Shown: in pieces, positions 28,568-37,040 of the stretch
Layout of the letters: the number at the start of each line of letters is the position of its first letter
Numbering within the stretch: the first letter of the stretch is position 1
Source of the DNA: Planktothrix sp. FACHB-1365
Lineage (GTDB): Bacteria; Cyanobacteriota; Cyanobacteriia; Cyanobacteriales; Microcoleaceae
DNA: 64,000 nucleotides
Assembly: GCF_014697575.1 (NCBI RefSeq)
Contig: NZ_JACJSC010000001.1
Coordinates: 124,001-188,000 of the forward strand
Reading direction: 5' to 3'
Program-made: the position numbers and the translations under genes
Notes under the pieces: model-generated
Told to the model about the DNA's origin: nothing
Database searches by the model: none
What the model saw: only the letters and a program-made list of their open reading frames with translations

Positions 28568-29653
28568 TTAGGATAAAGTTAACTGAGCAAAATTATCAAT
28601 CTGATCCGTTGCACTAAATCCTTCAAAGTAACGGCGAACAGTCGGTGGAAACACTTCAAAGTTAAATTGAGCATCTCCGTTAGCAATATCTGCCCAAAAA
28701 TAGCGGAGATGAGGAACTAATTTCTCAGCTTCTTGAACGGTTAATTTTAAGGGTGGATTTGTTAATAATTTCATCATAAAAGGAAAGGAACGCTCACCCA
28801 TCCATTCTCTTGATTTTAACGGTAAATCCGGCCAATCTTCAACGGCTGTAATCCGATGGGATTCTATTTTTAATACAGGTTTCCCTTGAGCATTTGTATT
28901 TACATGAATCACTCGATAAGGATGGGGATAACTAACTAATGATCCCGTTGTAATATCATAAATTCCTTGCCATTGAGCAATATCTTGGACGTGCAAATGT
29001 CCGGTAAAAACTAACTGCACTCCGGCTTGTTTTAATAAATTCAAAAACCGAGGCGCGTTTTCTAACATATACCGTCGTCCCAACGGATTTGTCGCTTGTC
29101 CCGGTAAATGTTCAATCACATTATGATGAATCATCACGAAAACCAATTGATTTTTGACTTGGGATAATACCTGTTCTAGCCACTCTAACTGTTCTTCTCG
29201 TAAACAGCCAATTTGATTACCGTTGGCATCAAAATGATTGGAATTTAATCCGATTAATTGTAAACCGGGTAAAATTTCCTGGGTATAATCTAAACCTTGA
29301 GTTTGTTGATATCCAAAGGAACGATAATACTGAGGAAATTCGTGAAAACCAATTAAATTTTTCTGACTTTCTAAAGCAGGAAGATCATGATTTCCGGGAA
29401 TAACATAAACTGGGTAGGGAAGCTGGCTTAACCGTTGACTTAACCATTGATGATTGTCTCGTTCTCCATGTTGGGTTAAGTCTCCAGGTAAGAGGAGAAA
29501 ATCTAAATCTAACTGTCCTAAATGCTCTAATACCAGTTCTAAAGCAGGAATACTCACTTCAACTAAATGAAAGCGATTGGGATGATCCCAAATGGTCTGG
29601 GGTAGGGCAATATGCAAATCACTGACAACGGCAAATTTAAAATTTAAGCTCAT
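28568..29653 (-). CDS. Calcineurin-type metallophosphoesterase
   Basis: 361 residues from the ATG at 29653; the frame extends upstream without good support. Metal-site motifs appear in order: FAVVSDLHIALP, LLPGDLTQHGERDNHQW, VIPGNHDLPAL, FVMIHHNVIEH and VFTGHLHVQD. This is the CpdA-like branch, whose members hydrolyse phosphodiesters including cyclic nucleotides. The window also encodes an adenylate cyclase and a cNMP-binding protein, but they are distant and a shared role is speculative. C-terminal ~90 residues are an extension after the metal core. Confidence 0.88.
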   Translation of the reverse strand: MSLNFKFAVVSDLHIALPQTIWDHPNRFHLVEVSIPALELVLEHLGQLDLDFLLLPGDLTQHGERDNHQWLSQRLSQLPYPVYVIPGNHDLPALESQKNLIGFHEFPQYYRSFGYQQTQGLDYTQEILPGLQLIGLNSNHFDANGNQIGCLREEQLEWLEQVLSQVKNQLVFVMIHHNVIEHLPGQATNPLGRRYMLENAPRFLNLLKQAGVQLVFTGHLHVQDIAQWQGIYDITTGSLVSYPHPYRVIHVNTNAQGKPVLKIESHRITAVEDWPDLPLKSREWMGERSFPFMMKLLTNPPLKLTVQEAEKLVPHLRYFWADIANGDAQFNFEVFPPTVRRYFEGFSATDQIDNFAQLTLS

Positions 29654-30147
29654 AAAGAAATCAGTACAAAGGGAAATAAAAAGGCATTGCTTAACACCAA
29701 AATTGACCGGATTAGGGTATGAGATAACCGGAATCAATGTGTTTCATGAGATTGATTTTGTAAATCGGCTTTGATATCTTTATTAAAAGAATATAGCGAA
29801 ATTAACGGGGGTTTTTAAAGTATATTAAGAATTTTAATATTTACGTTACATTTCTTGATATATTCACGACGATTTGTTTGAGTAAAAATCTCTATCTTGT
29901 TGAAGGATTGGGATTAAAGTTTTTATATTTTTTCTTTATATAAATAAAATAAGACGAGATCTTCATCCTTGAAAAAAGTTCATTGTAACGACAATCTGTA
30001 TTTTTGAATACAGAAAAATGATTGTTTTTCTGAATGTCAATCTGTATATATACTCATTTTTAACATAAGTCTAAAAAGTGTTGAAATTCTTTAAGAAGTG
30101 TAATACAATCTTTAAATAATTGTTAAAGATTTTTTAGCAGTATACCG
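29654..30147. other. AT-rich intergenic region of 494 bp
   Basis: No gene supported; many stops in all frames and several near-repeats of AATCTGTAT around 29992-30050. Likely contains the divergent promoters of the phosphoesterase and the 92-residue protein. Confidence 0.6.
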
Positions 30148-30426
30148 ATGCACAAGGACTATTACGGCTTATTAATCTCCGCGCTAAGTGTCCGTCATCG
30201 CTGGAAATGGCAAATTATTCTTCCTTATGGCGGGTATTTGACCTCCAGCGAAGACTATTCATCTGCCGAAGATGCTCTCAGTGGCGGAAAATGTTGGGTA
30301 GAACGAGAGTCAACCTTTAATGCAATTAATAGCTGTTTGGCTCAGTTTTATAGCGCGGGTGTGCTCAATCCTTCGGAATATAGTAGTTTAATGGATTCTC
30401 TGCGGGGTATTACTCAACGCTGTTAA
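30148..30426 (+). CDS. Conserved-looking hypothetical protein, 92 residues
   Basis: Not recognised. Mixed alpha/beta composition with WKWQIILPYGGYLTSSEDYS, then a helical second half (AEDALSGGKCWVERESTFNA). The pattern resembles small cyanobacterial proteins with a basic N-terminal strand and a Glu-rich helix. No membrane segment or metal motif. Its last 17 bases overlap the end of the convergent isochorismatase-like gene. Confidence 0.55.
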   Translation: MHKDYYGLLISALSVRHRWKWQIILPYGGYLTSSEDYSSAEDALSGGKCWVERESTFNAINSCLAQFYSAGVLNPSEYSSLMDSLRGITQRC

Positions 30427-31033
30427 TTTGAGCCTCCAGTTGTTGAATTTGAGAGTGCCAAGTTTCTAAACAGGAGGGAATTTCTTCCAAGGTCACGACC
30501 TCTAATAAATAGTTTAAATAACGCTTAAGTGTAATCCCGTGAGATTCTGGATAATCAGCACAACAATCGGAAATCATTACAGTTAAAAATCCCAATTGAG
30601 CGGTTGAAGCGGCGGTAAACAAAACGCACACAGAAGTCGCTAATCCGGCGGTGAGTAAAAATCGTTTGCCACTTGTCTGAAGATAATCAATCAGTTGGGT
30701 ATTTTGACATCCATCTAAAGTGTATTTTTCAAAGACTTTTTCCCCTGGAATTTCCCGCGCCCAATCTAATCCCTCAGCACCGGAGGTTCCTCGAATACAA
30801 ATCGCACGTTCTCTCAAACGATATCGCGGTAGCCAATTAGAACCATCCGGTTCAAAGACTTCGCGTAAATGAATCACTTCTAGTTCTTCTTGGCGACAAA
30901 AGTTGAGCAGGCGACGAATCTTGTTTGGAAATTCGGGAAAAGCTGCTTGGAGTTGAGGTTCCCAAAAATCATTTTGAACATCAATTAAAAGCAGTGCAAA
31001 GGGTTGCCATTTATCAGAAAAATTAAGTCTCAT
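30410..31033 (-). CDS. Isochorismatase-like cysteine hydrolase
   Basis: 207 residues from the ATG at 31033 (a TTG lies two codons upstream). Catalytic triad of the superfamily: Asp in LLIDVQNDFWEP, Lys in GEKVFEKYTLDGC and nucleophilic Cys in LATSVCVLFTA. Members include isochorismatases, nicotinamidases and N-carbamoylsarcosine amidases; the substrate here is not defined. It is the last of four closely spaced minus-strand genes (from 33908), 21 bp after the LRR gene. Confidence 0.88.
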   Translation of the reverse strand: MRLNFSDKWQPFALLLIDVQNDFWEPQLQAAFPEFPNKIRRLLNFCRQEELEVIHLREVFEPDGSNWLPRYRLRERAICIRGTSGAEGLDWAREIPGEKVFEKYTLDGCQNTQLIDYLQTSGKRFLLTAGLATSVCVLFTAASTAQLGFLTVMISDCCADYPESHGITLKRYLNYLLEVVTLEEIPSCLETWHSQIQQLEAQINSVE

Positions 31034-31054
31034 AAACAAATAAAAGGTAAAAGT

Positions 31055-32587
31055 TTAAAACAAGCAAATAGATTCGGGAGAAACGGGACATTCTTTTTTT
31101 GAAAGAGGATTTCCAATTAAATTCAGTTCTTTTAACTGGTTTAAATTGGATAAAGATTTGACTTCGGAAATCTTATTTTTTTGTAAGGAAACTGTGTTTA
31201 AATTTGATAGAGAAGAGAGGAAATTTAAACTGTTAATTTGATTTTGGCTTAAATCTAAAGTTTTAAGAGCTTTTAAGGAAGAGATAGACTTAATATCAAT
31301 AATTTGATTTTGGTTTGCGTTTAAATCCGTTAAATTGGTTAAAGATGCTAACGGGTCAAGGGTTTTAATTTGATTCAAACCAATATTAAGTTGAGTCAAA
31401 TTTGTTAAAGGGGAGAGGGGTTTTAATTCAGATATTTGATTTTGGCTTACATCGAGAACAACTAAATTTTTTAAGGAAGATAGAGGAGTCAGGTTAGAAA
31501 TTTGATTATCATTGAGATAAAGTTCTTGAAGGTTGGTTAAGTTGGATAAAGGACTAATATCTTGAATATTATTAGATGTAAGGTACAGTTTATTTAATTG
31601 GGTTAGAGTTGCTAAAAAATTTAAGCTTGAAATTTGATTTGCGTTTAACGCTAGAATTTTGAGGTTAGTTAAGGATTCTAAAGAAGGAATCGTGATAATT
31701 TTATTAGATTTAATATAAAGTTCAGTCAGTTGGGTTAAATTTTCTAAGAAACTCAAGTTAGAAATTTGATTAGAGTTTAAATACAGTTTATTTAACTGAG
31801 TTAAGGAGGATAAGGCTTGAATATCTTTAATTTGAGTGGAATCTAAGTGCAGTTCTGTTAAGTTTTTTAAAGGGGTTAAAGCCCGAATATCCCCCAGGGG
31901 ATTTGAATCTAAATGCAGTTCTTTTAAACGGGTTAACTTTGCTAAAGGGCTGAGATTAGCAATTTGATTGGTAAACAGTTGAAGTCGTGTCAGCTGAGTT
32001 AATGTATTTAAGGGACTCAGATCAGAAATTTGATTTTTAAATAATGCTAGGTCGGTAAGATTAGTTAAATTAGATAAGAAAGTCAGATCAGAAATTTGAT
32101 TAACACTGAGATCTAATTGAGTTAGCTGGGTTAAGGAGGATAACGGACGAATATCAACAATTTGGTTAGCACTCAAATGCAGTTGGGTTAAATCAGTTAG
32201 GGTAGAAAGCGGAGTTAAATCAGAAATTTGATTAGAGTTTAAATTTAGGGTTTTCAGACTCACTAAAAATTCAAGGGGAGTTAGGTCAGAAATATAAGTA
32301 TTACTGAGATCGAGTTCGGTCAGATTTAATAAAGTTTGATTCGCTTGTAAACAATCAGTAGTCTCTAATTTTTTTAATAATTCATGAATAGTTTTTGCGA
32401 CTTCTGAGGAAAGATTAGAGCGATTTTTACATAAATTTGTGAAATCTTGAACTTCAGGGGTTATTGAGGGAGAAGAACTAGAGGAAACGGGTTCAAACCC
32501 TTGAGAAATCACAGCACAATTGGATAATCCCAAGGTCAGTATAATTCCTACAGGGAATAACCTCGATAAAATAGGGATTAAGATCAT
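31055..32587 (-). CDS. Leucine-rich repeat lipoprotein, internalin-like
   Basis: 510 residues. A signal peptide (residues ~1-23) ends in a lipobox LGLSNC, so the mature protein is probably lipid-anchored. From ~residue 85 to 490 there are about 18-20 consecutive 22-residue LRR units of the form LTxLxxLxLxxNQIxDLxPL, the internalin type. Such domains mediate protein-protein contact at the cell surface. The DNA repeats at 31,100-32,300 are the coding trace of this array. No catalytic domain is attached. Sits between a PPP phosphatase and an isochorismatase-like gene. Confidence 0.93.
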   Translation of the reverse strand: MILIPILSRLFPVGIILTLGLSNCAVISQGFEPVSSSSSPSITPEVQDFTNLCKNRSNLSSEVAKTIHELLKKLETTDCLQANQTLLNLTELDLSNTYISDLTPLEFLVSLKTLNLNSNQISDLTPLSTLTDLTQLHLSANQIVDIRPLSSLTQLTQLDLSVNQISDLTFLSNLTNLTDLALFKNQISDLSPLNTLTQLTRLQLFTNQIANLSPLAKLTRLKELHLDSNPLGDIRALTPLKNLTELHLDSTQIKDIQALSSLTQLNKLYLNSNQISNLSFLENLTQLTELYIKSNKIITIPSLESLTNLKILALNANQISSLNFLATLTQLNKLYLTSNNIQDISPLSNLTNLQELYLNDNQISNLTPLSSLKNLVVLDVSQNQISELKPLSPLTNLTQLNIGLNQIKTLDPLASLTNLTDLNANQNQIIDIKSISSLKALKTLDLSQNQINSLNFLSSLSNLNTVSLQKNKISEVKSLSNLNQLKELNLIGNPLSKKECPVSPESICLF

Positions 32588-32607
32588 AGAAATTTTGGGG
32601 TTTCTAA

Positions 32608-33324
32608 TTATGAAATCGGAAACAATCTTTTACTGGAATTAGAGGGTTTAAATTGATTAATCGAAGCCGTTCGAGAGTGACCCATTTGATTAGCTTGCCA
32701 AATTTGACCGCTATTAACCTCTAAACCCGTTAACCAACCATTCCCATAAACCCAAGTATCAATACAAATGGCATAGCCTAAATTCAGAGGTTTACCATTT
32801 GTTTGACGAGTATGACCACAAATCATGGTTTTTCCTGAAATATGGGGTTTAGCCGAATAAAATTTACTCGTCAAAAGTTGCTGACTAGATTGCTCATTTA
32901 AGGGAAGTTGGGCGTCAACATTCCCATGAACAAAAAAATGGTTTTCTGTTTCCCAATAGTCTACACAACTCTTTTCCAGAAATTCCCAATGGTGGGAGGG
33001 AATATTTTCTAAATCGGTTGTTGTTTGGCTGGTTGGATAGGAAGCTAAGGTTTCATACCCTCCCCATTTACACCAAGCATCGAACTGTTTAGGAGAATTC
33101 CGCGCTTCTAACATTAAGATTTCATGGTTTCCTCGTAACGCCACTAACTGTCCGGTTTTGTGGAGGGTGATTAATCGTTCAAGTACGCCGTTAGAATCGG
33201 GCCCTCGATCAACATAATCCCCTAGGGTAATGATTAAATCATCCGCTTGAAGTTGAATCATTGACATGAGAGTATCCCACGCCATGGAACAACCGTGAAT
33301 ATCCGCAATCGCAATAATTCTCAT
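32608..33324 (-). CDS. PPP-family serine/threonine protein phosphatase
   Basis: 238 residues. Metal-binding signatures IIAIADIHGC, TLGDYVDRGPDSNGVLE and LVALRGNHEIL are all intact, with histidines later in FFVHGNVDAQL and MICGHTRQTNG. Bacterial PPP phosphatases of this size remove phosphate from Ser/Thr, sometimes Tyr/His, or act on dinucleoside polyphosphates. It starts 2 bp after the L,D-transpeptidase stop, so the two are almost surely cotranscribed. Confidence 0.9.
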   Translation of the reverse strand: MRIIAIADIHGCSMAWDTLMSMIQLQADDLIITLGDYVDRGPDSNGVLERLITLHKTGQLVALRGNHEILMLEARNSPKQFDAWCKWGGYETLASYPTSQTTTDLENIPSHHWEFLEKSCVDYWETENHFFVHGNVDAQLPLNEQSSQQLLTSKFYSAKPHISGKTMICGHTRQTNGKPLNLGYAICIDTWVYGNGWLTGLEVNSGQIWQANQMGHSRTASINQFKPSNSSKRLFPIS

Positions 33325-33326
33325 AG

Positions 33327-33908
33327 TTAGTCATGCACAATAACGGGGGTTCCGACCGATGCCCATTCAAACAACCATTTGGCATGATTGACTGCAACAT
33401 TGGTACAACCGTGAGAAACTGGAGTCCCAAATAAATTATGCCAATAGGCTCCATGAATTGCCATCCCCCCATCGTAGTACATCGTATAGGGTACATCCGG
33501 GACGTCGTAGTCTGGGCCTGTCATGCGGGTCGTTTCATATTTGGTGTAGACTTTAAAGACTCCGGTACGGGTGGGGGTGTCCGCTTTTCCGGTGGAAACA
33601 ATTACCGCATAAACGGGTTGATTTCCTTCCCAAGCAATTAACCGTTGTCGAGATAAATCTATTAAAATCCAGCGTTCTGATGATTTCTGTAATTCCATCA
33701 TATTACGCGCAATTAAGTTGTGTTCTTCATTGGCGATCGCTAAATTTCCTTCGGTCAATCCTACCATAACTGTTAGAATTGCCCCCGTTGCTAAGATTTT
33801 TAAAGGCTGGAATTTCTTTAAAGAAAAGTTAGGGGTAGAATTGCATCTATTGAAGGGGTTAAAAGGGGAAAAAACGATGGGTTTTATGAAAGCGTTTGGG
33901 GTTTTCAT
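33327..33908 (-). CDS. L,D-transpeptidase (YkuD)
   Basis: 193 residues. An N-terminal hydrophobic segment ([20 protein letters not shown]) indicates export or anchoring. The YkuD domain covers ~70-190 with [20 protein letters not shown], the His motif [10 protein letters not shown] and the catalytic cysteine in [15 protein letters not shown]. It forms 3-3 crosslinks in peptidoglycan or attaches proteins to it. First of the four-gene cluster. Confidence 0.95.
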   Translation of the reverse strand: MKTPNAFIKPIVFSPFNPFNRCNSTPNFSLKKFQPLKILATGAILTVMVGLTEGNLAIANEEHNLIARNMMELQKSSERWILIDLSRQRLIAWEGNQPVYAVIVSTGKADTPTRTGVFKVYTKYETTRMTGPDYDVPDVPYTMYYDGGMAIHGAYWHNLFGTPVSHGCTNVAVNHAKWLFEWASVGTPVIVHD

Positions 33909-34115
33909 GATCTACTCCTCTTATTGAATTCAATGCAGATGAATGGGTTGGGGGATTAGATAGAATTAGAGGTTCAAATCCCTAGAGATTGATGACCGGA
34001 TCGCGACGCTATCCCTGCTAATTTCTCTTAATTACAGGGTAATTCTAAGACGGTCGATTGTCAAAGGGGATTGACAACAAATTTTGATTGCCCTTGTCAA
34101 GATTGCTTCACCGAT

Positions 34116-34760
34116 TTAATTGGAAATTTCGGATAACTGTTGCAGGAGTATTTGGGTTTTTTGCGCGATCGCATCCCAATTTTGTTCTATGATTAAAGTA
34201 GGGGGAAATAAATCTCCGGCTAGTCCTACCGCGATCGCTCCCGCTTGAATAAAGGCAACGGCATTGTTTAACGTTACCCCTCCAGTGGGAATTAGGGGGA
34301 TATTTCCCATCGGCCCTTTTATACTTTTAAGATAATCCACACCGCCAACGGCAGAAATCGGAAATACTTTAACACAACTGGCTCCAGCTTGCCATGCTGT
34401 GATAATTTCTGTAGGGGTTAAAGCACCGGGAATGATGGGAATTTCCGCTTGTTTTGCGGCTTGAATCATTGCCGGGTTAGTATGGGGAGAAAATAGAAAT
34501 TGAGCCCCCGATGCGATCGCATTTTTGACATCTTCAACGGTGAATAAGGTTCCGGTTCCAATCACACAGTCAGGTAATTCAGAGCGTAACTCTGCAATTA
34601 ATTCAGGAGCTTGATCACTATTCCAAGTAATTTCAATTAACCCCATTCCTCCGGTGGCGGTTGCTTGTGCCATTTGTTTTCCCAGTTGTCGTTTAGGAGC
34701 GCGGATAACTGCGATCGCGCGATATTTTTTTAGCAAAGATAACCAAATTTCAGAAGTCAC
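34116..34760 (-). CDS. eda: KDPG/KHG aldolase
   Basis: 214 residues from a GTG. Cleaves 2-keto-3-deoxy-6-phosphogluconate to pyruvate and glyceraldehyde-3-phosphate in the Entner-Doudoroff route. The catalytic Glu is in LIEITWNS and the Schiff-base Lys in ASCVKVFPISAVGG; the phosphate loop is IPTGGVTLNN. Several HIP1 octamers lie within it. Single gene. It supports a functional glycolytic shunt as found in many cyanobacteria. Confidence 0.94.
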   Translation of the reverse strand: MTSEIWLSLLKKYRAIAVIRAPKRQLGKQMAQATATGGMGLIEITWNSDQAPELIAELRSELPDCVIGTGTLFTVEDVKNAIASGAQFLFSPHTNPAMIQAAKQAEIPIIPGALTPTEIITAWQAGASCVKVFPISAVGGVDYLKSIKGPMGNIPLIPTGGVTLNNAVAFIQAGAIAVGLAGDLFPPTLIIEQNWDAIAQKTQILLQQLSEISN

Positions 34761-35089
34761 TGTCAGTTTAAAATGCGTTTAAATTTTATAAATACTGTAA
34801 TTATTATATCATCTTTTAAGCCCAAAAACCTTAATCACCGTCAAGGCTAGATTTTCCAAACTTGTCCTTAAAATTCCGAAGATTACCATTTACAAGCTGA
34901 AGTCTTTAAAGAAAAATCGGCTAGTTTAAAAGATCGTTTTTTTCCCTGGTTTGTTCAGATCCCTTCCCGACGGTTGTTTCTCCTCTCTGCTTAAATTAGG
35001 ATTTCTTAATCTTCCTTAAGGTAAGACCCACACCACCTAAGTGTTAACTGAGTTATAATGTATTGATTATTGAGAAAGGAGCGTTAGTC
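34761..35089. other. Intergenic region of 329 bp, eda / DUF4870
   Basis: No gene seen. A TATAAT hexamer at 35054-35059 lies 31-36 bases before the DUF4870 start and may be its -10 element, but no good -35 is visible. AAAGGAGCG at 35076-35084 is the ribosome-binding site. Confidence 0.5.
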
Positions 35090-35428
35090 ATGGATCGAGA
35101 TCAACGGCTAATTTTATCAGCATTTAGTCATGGTGCGATTTTCTTTAGTGCTACGATAGTCGCCATTGGAATTCCCATTGGGATTTTATTTTTCTCCCAA
35201 GATCCGGTTGTTAAAGCAAACGCGAGAGAATCGTTAAATTTTCATATTAATTTATACATTTATGGATTTGTATTCTGGATTCTCACCTTTCTATTAATCG
35301 GGTTTCCTTTATTATTAGTTTTGGCTTTGGTTAGTTTTATTATGCCCATTTTGGCAATTATTTCTGTGGTTTCCAACCCGGATAAACCCTATTCTTATCC
35401 CTTCATTTTTCGGATTATTGAAGGATAA
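35090..35428 (+). CDS. DUF4870 membrane protein
   Basis: 112 residues from the ATG at 35090, chosen because AAAGGAG sits 5-9 bases upstream. Two or three hydrophobic segments: AIFFSATIVAIGIPIGILFF, then a long stretch around FVFWILTFLLIGFPLLLVLA. The motif VVKANARESLNFHINLYIY is the DUF4870 hallmark. Function is unknown; the family is related to the Tic20 fold. Convergent with the bestrophin gene. Confidence 0.85.
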   Translation: MDRDQRLILSAFSHGAIFFSATIVAIGIPIGILFFSQDPVVKANARESLNFHINLYIYGFVFWILTFLLIGFPLLLVLALVSFIMPILAIISVVSNPDKPYSYPFIFRIIEG

Positions 35429-35440
35429 GAGTATTGATTT

Positions 35441-36391
35441 TTATTCGGGAAGGTTGATCAAGTTATCTTGATCAATTGGAGTTTTTAGGTCGGGCTCATA
35501 GGTTTTAACGCTGGGAGGGAGAGACACTAAATCCTCAATATTTTTTAACATGGCTTGACAAATGGCATCAAGCTGTAAATCGTTTTCGTCATAACCAAAC
35601 GGATTTTCAATTTGGCGGGCTATTTCTTCAATTCCCAGTAAGGTAAAACTAATAATCGCCACCACCAACCCTGTAAATGCTTCTAAATTATTAACAACTT
35701 TTAACGGTAAAATCAAACAATAAATTAATAAAATTTGTTGTAGATGAATTTGATAAGCCAAAGGAATAGGCGTTTTTAAAATTCGTTCACAAGCTCCTAA
35801 AACATCCACCATAGTATCTAGGAGTTTATATAAAGCAGTCAATTGATAAATATGCAGATGATGTTTTTTATTTTGATCTTGTAAATAATCGCCTATCCAA
35901 AAGGCAATTTCCAGAGGCGGATGATTCATCTTGAGCAGTTTTTGATATTGTTCGGGAGAAACTAAAGCCTCAATTTCAGGATTAATTTGTTCTCCTCTGA
36001 GATGAATTTTTGTAGCGACAGCAAAAGCAACTAATAATTTTAATACGGCAATTTTCTCATCAGTTTCACTGACTTCTTTTTCGGGAACTATTAACCAAAT
36101 TTGACGGGCAAAATTTCTAACGGTATTAACTAAAGTTCCCCACAGTTTCCGACCTTCCCAAAATCGATCATAAGCCGTATTTGTTCTAAAAACCAATAAT
36201 AAACCGAGAACTAAATCAGGAAAAACTAAATAGCTCAATGCTTCAGTAGGGAGGGGGAAACCTTGAATATGAAATATAGAAACTAGAATGCCCAAGGTTG
36301 TGCATAAAATTACACGGGGCATAATGGCTGGAATAACAGAGCTTTTAATACGAATTGCTAACTGAAACCAATTGTTTTCAATCGTAGACAT
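35441..36391 (-). CDS. Bestrophin-like ion channel
   Basis: 316 residues. Bacterial bestrophin/UPF0187 family. The N-terminal helix, ALSYLVFPDLVLGLLLVFRT and the hallmark NTAYDRFWEGRKLWGTLVN are clear, and GYDENDLQLDAICQ near the C-terminus matches the family end. Bestrophins form pentameric anion or cation channels; in cyanobacteria and algae relatives move chloride or bicarbonate across thylakoid or plasma membranes. Substrate cannot be inferred here. Confidence 0.92.
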   Translation of the reverse strand: MSTIENNWFQLAIRIKSSVIPAIMPRVILCTTLGILVSIFHIQGFPLPTEALSYLVFPDLVLGLLLVFRTNTAYDRFWEGRKLWGTLVNTVRNFARQIWLIVPEKEVSETDEKIAVLKLLVAFAVATKIHLRGEQINPEIEALVSPEQYQKLLKMNHPPLEIAFWIGDYLQDQNKKHHLHIYQLTALYKLLDTMVDVLGACERILKTPIPLAYQIHLQQILLIYCLILPLKVVNNLEAFTGLVVAIISFTLLGIEEIARQIENPFGYDENDLQLDAICQAMLKNIEDLVSLPPSVKTYEPDLKTPIDQDNLINLPE

Positions 36392-36436
36392 AGAGGATTT
36401 TAACTTGTTCTTCTCCTGACCATTTTCGTTAACAGA

Positions 36437-36922
36437 TTATCCGGCTGAAGGTCGCAATTCTACGATTTTATTTCCTTCTACAGTAGGGGTTGGGGTTTGA
36501 GCATTTAACTTTTGATTGAGTTCTCGAATTCGTCGAGATAAGAGGCGAATAATATTAATCGCAATACCTGGGGTTTCATCAATAGCATCATAAAGCTGCA
36601 TTTGCGTCAATACTAGACATTCACACTGTTCTAAGGTGCTAACAGTGGCTGAACGAGGTTCAGCATCAAATAAAGACATTTCGCCAAAACAGGTTCCTTT
36701 TCCTAACTCAGCCAAATTGCGATCGCCAATATGAACTCGCACCCGTCCAGAGACGACAATATAAAGTGCTCTTCCTTCTTGACCTTCGGTAAAAATACTA
36801 TGTTCTTCGGGGAAGGATAATTCATCCATGACCGATGCTAGACGGACTAAAAAATCGTCTCGCAATTCTTTAAAAATCGGGACACCCCTGACAAATAAAA
36901 GGCGTTCAACGCTGGTTAACAT
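36437..36922 (-). CDS. Single-domain cyclic-nucleotide-binding protein
   Basis: 161 residues that are almost entirely a cNMP-binding domain: FPEEHSIFTEGQEGRALYIV and the phosphate-binding cassette GKGTCFGEMSLFDAEPRSAT. No HTH follows, so it is not a Crp/Fnr regulator. A C-terminal helix (RLLSRRIRELNQKL) could mediate contacts. It follows the translocase-HEAT gene by 118 bp and may sense cAMP for that neighbour. The adenylate cyclase at 43829 is the nearest possible cAMP source. Confidence 0.9.
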   Translation of the reverse strand: MLTSVERLLFVRGVPIFKELRDDFLVRLASVMDELSFPEEHSIFTEGQEGRALYIVVSGRVRVHIGDRNLAELGKGTCFGEMSLFDAEPRSATVSTLEQCECLVLTQMQLYDAIDETPGIAINIIRLLSRRIRELNQKLNAQTPTPTVEGNKIVELRPSAG

Positions 36923-36956
36923 AGGTTTACTAAAAAATTAAAAAATTCACTTCTAG

Positions 36957-36989
36957 GAGGGAACAGGGAACGGGGAACAGGGAACAGGG
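36957..36989 (+). repeat. Degenerate heptamer array (GGGAACA)
   Basis: Four to five GGGAACA-like units, one with a base change, fill the short gap between the translocase-HEAT gene and the cNMP-binding gene. Same unit as at 28500. Confidence 0.8.
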
Positions 36990-37040
36990 GGAAAATCTTA
37001 ACTTCTGTAGTCTGTACTCCGCACTCCATAATTCTTATCA

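Noticed and set aside
31100-32300. Strong periodic DNA repeats on the minus strand
   Set aside because: They are the coding trace of the leucine-rich repeats, not an independent element.
33960-33995. GGTTCAAATCC resembling a tRNA T-loop
   Set aside because: The flanking bases do not form a T-stem, no acceptor or anticodon arm can be folded upstream, and no tRNA-like end follows.
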